Positions 56,482 through 64,000 of a stretch of 64,000 nt of DNA are shown here, one piece after another; the first letter of the stretch is position 1, and each line of letters begins with the position of its first letter. The notes below the pieces were generated by a model. It saw nothing but the letters and a program-made list of their open reading frames with translations, had not been told where the DNA came from and ran no database searches. Location of the stretch: contig JAFFJZ010000004.1 in the NCBI GenBank assembly GCA_018340375.1, positions 35,066,001 through 35,130,000 of the forward strand. Direction: 5' to 3'. Source of the stretch: Gonatopus flavifemur. Its lineage: Eukaryota > Arthropoda > Insecta > Hymenoptera > Dryinidae. Position numbers and translations under genes: made by a program.

Positions 56482-56883
56482 TCAATATTTATTCTTAAAG
56501 CTAATTTCTACAAGTTTGTTATTATTAATTTGTAGTTCTATGATTTCTTCAGGGATGAAGCCCCTTCCTAATAATGCTTCATCAGTGAGATTTAAATAAT
56601 ATTGTTCATTAATTTTACATATTTGACAATCATAATATTTAATGAAAAATTTCTTACAATTAGTACAGCGATTGAAACTGTCTTTATTTTTGAGAGACCA
56701 TTCAATAATTCTGATCTCGTTCAACCAATTATGTATTTTTTTTTTATCTTGGTAGTGATTCTTATTGAAACCGGGCTTGATCACTTTCTCATTTTTGGTG
56801 GGTGAACGATAAATTCGGCGCCTTCTAGCTATCCTTGATTCGGCCCGTCTAATCTGTTCTTTTAATCGCACAATAGTTTCCAT
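56482..56883 (-). CDS. Small CxxC protein beside Mdg1-like leader, unrecognised (133 aa)
   Basis: The frame starts METIVRLKEQIRRAESRIARR, a basic helical N-terminus, and carries two C-x2-C pairs (FNRCTNCKKFF and YDCQICKINEQY), then a C-terminal hydrophobic/acidic region (LLGRGFIPEEIIELQ). To its right (57060-57120, minus strand) lies sequence similar to the Mdg1-like leader at 13470-13540, so it seems to be the first frame after an element's leader. It could be a zinc-binding accessory protein of a retroelement. I do not recognise the family. Confidence 0.4.
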   Translation of the reverse strand: METIVRLKEQIRRAESRIARRRRIYRSPTKNEKVIKPGFNKNHYQDKKKIHNWLNEIRIIEWSLKNKDSFNRCTNCKKFFIKYYDCQICKINEQYYLNLTDEALLGRGFIPEEIIELQINNNKLVEISFKNKY

Positions 56884-57049
56884 CTATTTGTAAAAAGAAA
56901 GGGAATCTATTATTCATGATGAAGGATTGAAAACCAAAATAACTAAAGGGTAAGTTGAATTGAATGTATATTTTGGAAATAAAAAAAAACAAGTGGTGAC
57001 AATTTAATAATAATAGTAAAAGAAAAAAAAAAGAAAGAAAGAAAAAGGG

Positions 57050-57125
57050 TGTTGTGGCTCCTAGCCTTTGGAACTGCTAATCAGTAGATCCAAAGGGACA
57101 AACAATTGATTTCTAAACAGAAAGA
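57050..57125 (-). promoter_or_regulatory. Mdg1-like leader relic
   Basis: On the minus strand CAATTGTTTGTCCCTTTGG and, further on, CAAAGGCTAGGAGCC correspond to CAATTTTTTGTCCCTCG and AGAGGCTAGGCTCC of the 13.5-kb leader. The primer-site bases themselves are not conserved here. A second member of the same element family probably stood here. Confidence 0.4.
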
Positions 57126-57185
57126 GCAATTGGTTTGTATCGGGACCGCATAAACATACGGATGTTTTAAGGTTATACTCACGCT

Positions 57186-57570
57186 GGATGAAAGGTCGGC
57201 AGAAGATCGGCAGCCCAAATCAATCAGCATCGTTGATTCACGCCTCCTTAGCGTATTCCTGATGCTGCTTCCGATTCAACAGGAAAAATATGATGATCGG
57301 CGGAAGGTCGGCAAAAGATCGGCAGCCCAAATCAATCAGAATCGTTGATTTACGCCTCCTTAGCGTATTCCTGATGCTGCTTTCGATTAGACAGGAAAAA
57401 TATGATGATCGGTGGGAGGTCGGTGGAAGGTCGGCAAAAGATTGGCAGCCCAAATCAAGCAGAATCGTTGATTTACGCCTCCTTAGCGTATTCCTGATGC
57501 TGCTTTCGATTAGACAGGAAAAATATGATGATCGGCGGAAGGTCGGCGGAAGGTCGGCAAAAGATTGGCC
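57186..57570. repeat. Tandem repeat, 112-123-bp period, about three copies
   Basis: Units start AGGAAAAATATGATGATCGG and include GGAAGGTCGGCAAAAGAT and GCGTATTCCTGATGCTGCTT. The start recurs at 57281, 57393 and 57516; the longer period reflects an 11-bp internal duplication of GGTCGGNGGAA. Confidence 0.9.
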
Positions 57571-57584
57571 AAAGAGCAGCTGAA

Positions 57585-57669
57585 GAGCTTGGTTGATTTT
57601 AAGCTAAAGAGCTTGGTTGATTTTAAGCTAAAGAGCTTGGTTGATTTTTAAGCTAAAGAGCTTGGTTGG
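57585..57669. repeat. 27-bp tandem repeat, four copies
   Basis: GAGCTTGGTTGATTTTAAGC followed by TAAA recurs four times; the third copy has one extra T. It directly follows the 112-bp array. Confidence 0.9.
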
Positions 57670-58504
57670 CTGAACAGCCGAGAATTGTTCTACCTAAAAC
57701 TGGTTGTGCACCCGCTTTTAAACAGTTTCTGGGTACTGCTATAATCAAAATTAATATTGTTTGATGCATTGATTCTTGATCAAGGCATTTTTCCTATTGG
57801 CTCGCATAGATACTTCCGTTGAGAAGGGGTTACTTCTTTTATGTGTGTTGTCGTTGGTCATCGATCGAGGGTTTTTTCGATCGATGTGGTGATGGTGTTT
57901 TCGAACCCTTAGGGGTCCTCTTCTATTCCTCTTCACACGTTCATTCTCTTCATTCATTAGTGGCACGCATGAATTTGACACTTGTATATTTCTATCTGTC
58001 AATTGCATGTGCATATCTCTTGTGCGTAATATATTTTGCTTGTTTGTTTGTTTATGTGGTCATTTTAATCATTATTTTATTCAGTGTTCCATCCTTATAT
58101 TGTTTACTAATTACTATTTATTTGTGTTGGCATTTGCATGTTTGTGTTATTGAAGTTATTTGTTGATTATCAATGTGTAGTTTTGCATGTAATCATTGTG
58201 TGGTCATAATATGTTCGCAATAGTTGTTGCTATTAGTTGCTTGTTTGGTTTTAGACATTTATTGGTTGATGGCTTGTTTATATGTTGTCTATTTATCGTG
58301 TGTTGCATGATGTGATTTGTATTAGTTTGTTAATTGTTTGTGGCCTTAATTTGTTTGTTTATTAAGTTCTAAACATTTGTTTTTAATTGTTATTTAGTGG
58401 TTATGCATGGTTTGTGCAATATTTGTTTACTATTCCTATCTTAATTCCTATTTATTGTTAGTTTCTAGAGTTCTAGTTAAAAACATGAATATTTGAATAT
58501 ATAC
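57670..58504. other. T-rich stretch with no gene
   Basis: From about 58020 the plus strand is extremely rich in TTGT/TTAT motifs and lacks a coding frame with recognisable content. Confidence 0.5.
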
Positions 58505-58840
58505 TATAAGAAAAACTCACGGAATACTTGTGACGTAATTTGATTTATTATAATCTCAAGAACGTAAGAAAAATGTTCGATACAATAATAGTGGTAATTA
58601 CGTAAACGAAGATAGGCAGACAACTCGGTGACCTGCTTAATACGAGTAGAAGAACATCTCGGTGCTTCTTCTAATAAAAACGAGCAACTCGGTGCTAACA
58701 TGACCATGCTGGTCCAATGCTCAACGCATACTCTCTTCTCTCTGCCGCACGCATGCGCAGTCTTACATTATATAGTACAGTAATGCTTCCTAGGAAATAA
58801 CGTTTGCATTTACAACTATTTTGAATCTTAATTTCTTACA
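58505..58840 (-). repeat. 3' LTR of the Mdg3-like element
   Basis: On minus it begins TGTAAGAAATTAAGATTC and ends TTCTTATA, an imperfect inverted terminal pair (TGTAAGAA/TTCTTATA). It differs from the other LTR at about two sites (near 58521 and 58794). Confidence 0.93.
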
Positions 58841-59105
58841 GATTCGGCCGTCCTGAAATAACGGACGTCCTCGTACGGAATAGGAAAAATTTGATATAAT
58901 AAGACGTATAGCTTAAATTGGGATTTAACAATCTTACATATCTAATCACTCAAATCTATTTGTGTGTCAATATTGTCATCAGCTTGTGCTTTAATATATG
59001 GTCTCATTCGATCAGAAGATAATATTGCATGGTACGGTTTTTGAGACTGTTGAAATTCTGGTATATCTCAAACCACATATCGGTCATTGCTCAAGACTTC
59101 TTCTA

Positions 59106-60182
59106 CTACGTAAGGACCTTTATATTTTTCCAGTAATTTCTGGTTAATACCAGCAGGAACAGAACAGTTTTAATAAAAATATAATCTCCTTTAGAATAAC
59201 GAATAGGTGGTTTGTGTTTCTTATCATATACTAGTTTGTTGTAAGCTTGTAGATCTGTGTTTTTAGCGGTAGCATTCGCTCGAATTTTTGCTCTTTCGTC
59301 TAAAATATTAGGTTTATCTTTACCCGAAGCCAAACATTCTTGTAATTGATCATCTACTTTACCCTTCTGATTACGACCAAACAAAACTTGCCTTGGTGTT
59401 GCGTCGATAGCCTTATGATAAGTATTATTGAGTACAAATTGGACCTTATCTAATGCGTTATACCAACCAGAAGGAGACTCAACTGATTTGGCGAGGACAG
59501 AACGCAAAAAACGGTTGACACGTTCAACTTGCCCATTGGCCCACGGTGCAGCAGCAGCGACCTTGACATGCGTAATTTCTTTATTTTTTAAGAACTCTTC
59601 AAACGAGTTCGAGGTAAATCCGGTTCCTCTATCTGTAATAATTCGATTCGGCATACCATGTACTTTGAATAAGGTAGATAAATGTTTGATAATCTCCGCA
59701 GTATTAGTTGTTTTGGTGGGGAATAACCACGTAAACTTTGAAAACGCGTCTATAGCAACGAGTATATATTGACATCCAAAGGTTGACTTTGTTAATGGAC
59801 CAAAATGATCTAAATGCATAGTACCAAAAGGAAAAGGTTCTTTATCCATCAACTTGAGAACTCCTTCTGATTTTCCTGTAGAAGAAGAGAATATGAGACA
59901 TTTCACACAATTGTTTACATATTCCTGTACCCTTGTTCTTAAATGTGGAAACCAGTATTGTTCTAGCACAGCTCGACTGGTTTTATCGGCACCTACATGT
60001 CCGAGTTCGTCATGGTTCATTCGGATTACATTGTTGATCATCTTATTCGGAACTACAAACAATAATTTGTCTCCTAATTTCCTAAACACAAGGCCACGAT
60101 CCAACGTAAAGTGCTTAAGCTCCTTAGTTTGTAATAAGTTTTTTATGTTGCATGCAAACGCATCATGCTGTTGAAGATGCAT
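59106..60182 (-). CDS. pol: Ty3/Gypsy integrase (Mdg3-like)
   Basis: The HHCC zinc region reads HDELGHVGADKTSRAVLEQY then NCVKCL. The catalytic core has LDHFGPLTKS (first Asp), ITDRGTGFTSNSFEEF (second Asp) and APWANGQVERVNR (Glu). The spacing and the FGRNQKGK stretch after the core are normal for this lineage. The start used (MHLQQHDAFACNI) is internal to the polyprotein. The C-terminus runs into LLVLTRNYWKNIKV in a probable shifted frame: GDYIFIK is followed by hydrophobic residues instead of the expected basic segment, so a small indel near 59165 is likely. Confidence 0.85.
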   Translation of the reverse strand: MHLQQHDAFACNIKNLLQTKELKHFTLDRGLVFRKLGDKLLFVVPNKMINNVIRMNHDELGHVGADKTSRAVLEQYWFPHLRTRVQEYVNNCVKCLIFSSSTGKSEGVLKLMDKEPFPFGTMHLDHFGPLTKSTFGCQYILVAIDAFSKFTWLFPTKTTNTAEIIKHLSTLFKVHGMPNRIITDRGTGFTSNSFEEFLKNKEITHVKVAAAAPWANGQVERVNRFLRSVLAKSVESPSGWYNALDKVQFVLNNTYHKAIDATPRQVLFGRNQKGKVDDQLQECLASGKDKPNILDERAKIRANATAKNTDLQAYNKLVYDKKHKPPIRYSKGDYIFIKTVLFLLVLTRNYWKNIKVLT

Positions 60183-60206
60183 AAGCTCGTCCTTAAGTGT
60201 AATTGT

Positions 60207-61090
60207 TTAAATCTGAGAAATTTGGCGGCTAAGGGTATCTACGTGCACCATCTTGTTCCCTGGTCTATGTTCTGTGGTAAAAGTATAGTTTTGAATAATT
60301 AGACTCCAACGAGCAATACGAGGGTTGATCTTTATTTTCTTCATCGCCAGAGCGAGAGAATTACAATCTGTAACTACTTTAAATTCAATTCCCTGTAAAT
60401 ATATGTGAAAACGTTCGATGGCGTACACAATCGCGAGCATTTCCAGCTCAAAGCTATGATACCCTTTTTCCGCCACAGACGTACTTTTACTAAAGTAAGC
60501 AATCGGATGTAAAAGTCCATCTGGATACTTTTGAAGCAGTACAGCTCCGAACCCTAATGCACTGGCATCACAATGCAGTTCAGTCGGCTGAGAGGGATTG
60601 TATAAACCCAAAACTGGACGCTGTATCAGCTCTGATTTAAGAAGTTCGAAAGCCTCTACACATTTTCCATTCCATTCGAAACTTGTATCTTTTCGAGTAA
60701 GGGTATACAAGGGAGCAGCTTTCGCCGAATAATTTTGGATGAATTTCCTAAAATAATTGGTGAGGCCTAGAAACCCCTGAAGCTGTTTGACATTTACAGG
60801 TTTCGGAAAATCTCTAATAGCTTCGATATGTCTATTACTAATTGTAACTTGATTTTCCGAGATTCTATATCCCAAATACTCTATGTCTTTCTTTAAAAAG
60901 GCACATTTGGCGTAATTGATTTCCAAATCATATTTTTTGAGCGTAAGCAAAACTTCTCGAATCGTGATTAAACTTTCTTTATAAGATTGAGAGGGAATCA
61001 TAATATCATCTATATACACAAACATTTTTCTATCTCTAATCAGCTTGTCGAAGATCTGCAGAATACGCTTCTGGAATTCGGCTGAATTTT
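60207..61090 (-). CDS. pol: RT palm/thumb and RNase H (Mdg3-like), N-terminally truncated
   Basis: Upstream of the nominal start the frame reads AEFQKRILQIFDKLIRDRK, part of the RT palm, then FVYIDDIMIPS with the YxDD catalytic motif, LGYRIS and GFLGLTNYFRKFI of the thumb, and LHCDASALGFGAVLLQ with FELEMLAIVYAIERF of the RNase H domain, ending near the EHRPGNKMVHVDTLSR box. RT copies the RNA genome into DNA; without the first palm motif and fingers it cannot work. A TGA near 61099 closes the frame; before it the sequence drops directly into the leader, the deletion junction. Confidence 0.85.
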
Positions 61091-61194
61091 CAGCTCACTA
61101 TTCGCCTCTAAAACCATATTTCGATAATACACTTTGATCAACCAAGCTGTACAATCTGAGATTAACGTTGGTTGATCCCACTTCTGAAAAATTC

Positions 61195-61530
61195 TATAAG
61201 AAAAACTCACGAAATACTTGTGACGTAATTTGATTTATTATAATCTCAAGAACGTAAGAAAAATGTTCGATACAATAATAGTGGTAATTACGTAAACGAA
61301 GATAGGCAGACAACTCGGTGACCTGCTTAATACGAGTAGAAGAACATCTCGGTGCTTCTTCTAATAAAAACGAGCAACTCGGTGCTAACATGACCATGCT
61401 GGTCCAATGCTCAACGCATACTCTCTTCTCTCTGCCGCACGCATGCGCAGTCTTACATTATATAGTACAGTAATGCTTCCTAGAAAATAACGTTTGCATT
61501 TACAACTATTTTGAATCTTAATTTCTTACA
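61195..61530 (-). repeat. 5' LTR of the Mdg3-like element
   Basis: Same length and ends as the 3' LTR. A TATATAGTACAG-like stretch near 61460 on plus could be part of the promoter region. Confidence 0.93.
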
Positions 61531-63018
61531 ATACATATATATATATATATATATGTTTTGCACGCTTACTGCGTGATCCTTGATACCTGCAGAGATTTTA
61601 CCCTGAGTCATTTTTATTACTCGGCGCGACATTCAGGCGGCCGTACGGGTACCGTTGAATACACCGTTCGCTGTATTACTCTTAGTATTTTATGGGTCCC
61701 TTTCAATTAGGTAGGAAAAGAAGAGTTTCATTCAAAAAGGGTTTCAGATGATTCCGAAGTTTTACCTGTTTCCTTCTTTCTTCTATTTGAATTTCACGAT
61801 GAATTATTTGAAGTTTTCATGAATTGAAAATCTGGTGATCCATCGTTCAAAGTATTGAGAGGAAGAAAGAAGAAAAGGGAAAAATTTATACCATATATAT
61901 ATGTTCAAATAATTTCCTCAATATATATATATATATATATATATACGGCGTATATTACACAGATGATTTGAAGTGGTAGTTTTGTCGCAAACACAGCTTT
62001 AAGGTTGCGATAGCAAGGAGAAAAAAAAAATCAAGTAGTGTCTACAAGTTTTGTGAACCCAGTGAGTGAAGTGATTGTGAATGATTTTGTTGAGGCTGTG
62101 AGGCCAAAATGAACTTGTGTACCAAATTTCAGACAATTTGAAGTGATAGTTTTGTCGCTAGGACCATGTCAAATTGTGAATTTGGTAAAAGCGAGAACTC
62201 TTTTTTTCGCAACTGTCAATTCTACGCGTGTATGGTGTTTCGTAGTAGATTTTTGTGTTCAGTGGTGAGGAGTGTAATGTGATATTGAGGTTTGAAGTAA
62301 GTTGGAGTGATAGGATTGTTTGAATTCAATTTTAGGTTAACGGTTATTGGAAAACCGAGACTGATGATTGTCTATCTCCAACTTTGCTAGTGTTTGGTAT
62401 GTTATGCGTGCATATTTGGTGAAGTGATGTAGTGAATAAACTGTGAGTGAAGTTTGTGTTAATTCGAAGTGATGACTAATGAACAATGAGAAAAAATAAA
62501 TTGCAATTGTGATTTTCCGTGGATTTTATTCGACAAATTTGGTGTTTTAGCGTAATGTAATGTTTTAATTTGACTTTATTGAATTCGTAGGGACAATTCA
62601 GAGCAGTTTATGTAATTAGGGTCTAGTTGAATCTATAGTTTCATTACAAAATGACAATGTTGCAAAAAACCCTACCCACCTGGGTTTTTTTGGGTTTTAT
62701 TGGGTTTTATAAAATTTATTCAGATTCGATTGCGTCACAATGAAAATATTCAATTGACGTTCATAATTTGGTTCCTAATAAGTAGTTTAACAATCTTGTT
62801 CTGAAACTTTGAATGGTTTAATATTGCCACAGTTCAACTTTCATATTCAAACTTCAGTTAATCTCATAGCTGATCTACATTTTTTTTCTTATGTGTGGAT
62901 TATGAATATTTTCTAAATAAATAGATGATTTGTTTTTAGAGCCATGGAATGTTTGTGGATGACCACTTTCACATTTAATAAAAAGCAAGAAAATATTTGC
63001 TACAAACTTACAGGCATA
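61531..63018. other. Gene-free stretch with TA microsatellites and a dispersed repeat
   Basis: (TA)n runs lie at about 61534-61553 and 61919-61944. The dispersed repeat partner of 56238-56327 lies at about 62060-62148. A TGGGTTTTATTGGGTTTTAT duplication occurs near 62690. No coding frame is recognisable. Confidence 0.5.
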
Positions 63019-63245
63019 TTAACCCTCAACCACGCACCTGGGTCCTTTGGATTCGAGCGATTTTCTCTTGTACTTCTCCTTCTGTTGCAATGCACAGCCA
63101 AGGGCTGGTATTGGAATGTAAGCAACTTCGAACCTTCCTGCTTCGAATGCTTTTTGGAAATCTGGGATCCGCCACTTAGTTTTCGAGTAGTATCTATTTG
63201 AAATTCAGCTCGGGTCCTTTGGACCCGATGTGCGTGGTTGTGTAA
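63019..63245. mobile_element. piggyBac-like MITE candidate
   Basis: The left end is TTAACCCTCAACCACGCAC followed by CTGGGTCC; the right end, read in reverse complement, is GTTACACAACCACGCACATC then GGGTCC. CCACGCAC..GGGTCC with TTAA is typical of piggyBac termini. The right TTAA is degraded (GTAAC). The interior shows no transposase. Confidence 0.5.
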
Positions 63246-64000
63246 CTTTTTTGGCGGAAAACTGGAAAATATTTCAACATTGCATACAAGATCTTTATGT
63301 ATCCTTTTGAGCAAGGATGTAATGTTTCGATATGATGAAAGTATATATATATATATATGTGTGCAGGGATTTCCGGCCCCTAATAAACGAAATTCTCGGA
63401 ACATGATAGAATTGAAATATTCGAAAAAACCGGGCTATTTTGGTAGAAATTTTGAGCAGGAAAATACCAAAGCCTGATGAGACATGCCTGCTTTTACCAG
63501 GTCCTTATCATATTCCGTTACGAGTTCGCTTATTTCGCTCGATTTTATGGCAAACTCATCCGGACCCTATTGTAGCCCTGCGTTACTTCATCACTTGAAT
63601 GCTATTGGAGAAATCAGATACCCTTGTAAGGGTTTGACAAGATTTTCCTCATTTACGGTTTCTGCATTCTCAACTGATCAGGATTTCATTAGAAATATGG
63701 AATGTCTGATCAAATTTCTACTAGGGTATACTTGAAATTTTTTGAGTTTTTTCACCTATAGGATGTATTCAAATTATTTCTCAATTCTCTCTCTTGACAA
63801 TTCCAATTTCTAATTTTTCACTAAATCTTACAGAAAAATTTGAGAAACAAATGAATTCTTATATCTTTTCAGATGAAAAATACCATTATGGAACTGGCGG
63901 ATAGTAGTTATAGTATTCTATGTGTAATATCCAATTCCTAACAATAAATTTCCATCAAAAGTTCCACTAATCGTATTGAGAGAAAAGTCCCTTGAGATAA
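63246..64000. other. No recognisable gene to the window end
   Basis: AT-rich with a (TA)n run near 63343-63358. The frame at 63484-63735 has no motif that I can name. Confidence 0.4.

Larger units (their letters stand above)
58505..61530 (-). mobile_element. Mdg3/blastopia-like LTR retrotransposon, internally deleted, TSD ATAC
   Basis: Two direct 336-bp LTRs (58505-58840 and 61195-61530) enclose a 2.35-kb interior on the minus strand that begins with a CAGAAGTGGGATC leader and contains only the end of RT with RNase H, and integrase. Gag, protease and the RT fingers are absent. The 4-bp duplication ATAC flanks the element (58501-58504 and 61531-61534). By eye the LTRs differ at about two positions, so the insertion is young; identical ends with a missing interior suggest the deleted form itself transposed with help from a complete relative. 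Confidence 0.92.

Noticed and set aside
1..64000. tRNA, rRNA, snRNA genes or other structured RNA
   Set aside because: Scanning for GGTTCGA-type T-loops with flanking stems and for known rRNA phrases gave no convincing candidate.

Overview
This window looks like AT-rich arthropod DNA, most likely from an insect. I recognise no conserved host gene. Nearly everything I can name is a transposable element, an endogenous virus-like gene, or repeat structure made from them: two Ty3/Gypsy lineages (Mdg1/412-like and Mdg3/blastopia-like), two pogo-type transposons, a Tc1 transposon with IR/DR ends, another IS630/mariner-type transposase, MITEs and satellites. The species cannot be fixed from the sequence.

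Layout. 0-3.4 kb: a decayed repeat-family gene (minus strand), an inverted fragment of the same family, and a long foldback. 3.4-5.6 kb: an intact 603-residue envelope-type glycoprotein resembling the Jingchuvirales (chuvirus) glycoproteins that arthropod genomes have captured. 6.4-9.2 kb: a complete pogo element with a three-exon transposase. 9.9-13.6 kb: an internally deleted Mdg1/412-like retrotransposon (zinc knuckles, protease, integrase; no reverse transcriptase). 14.4-16.4 kb: a 75-bp satellite and a complete Tc1 element. 17.2-18.3 kb: a mariner-type transposase. 18.6-23.3 kb: a 4.65-kb pogo-like element with terminal inverted repeats of about 0.8-1.1 kb built from ~300-bp tandem units. 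23.7-25.6 kb: a broken P-element-like gene. 26.7-29.6 kb: nested MITEs. 30.5-31.6 kb: an alternating two-part satellite. 32.2-33.05 kb: a near-perfect 0.8-kb hairpin followed by a retroviral-type primer binding site. 34.9-38.9 kb: a GC-rich virus-like island with an unrecognised 614-codon frame (ORF1) followed by a second, nonsense-broken copy of the chuvirus-like glycoprotein. 40.7-41.4 kb: a 31-bp satellite. 46.8-49.4 kb: a 2.7-kb inverted repeat built from units carrying a GCCGCCATATTGG core. 58.5-61.5 kb: a young Mdg3-like LTR element (336-bp LTRs differing at about two sites, TSD ATAC) lacking gag, protease and the front of RT.

How the parts relate. All ten recognisable autonomous-element genes or gene blocks lie on the minus strand; only short fragments and one weak gag-like frame lie on plus. 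With nested insertions, several inverted repeats and envelope-bearing sequences, this makes the window a candidate unistrand piRNA-cluster-like locus: transcription of the plus strand would be antisense to nearly every element here. The least described parts are the ORF1-glycoprotein island and its link, through a shared 54-bp module, to the hairpin at 32.2-33.05 kb.
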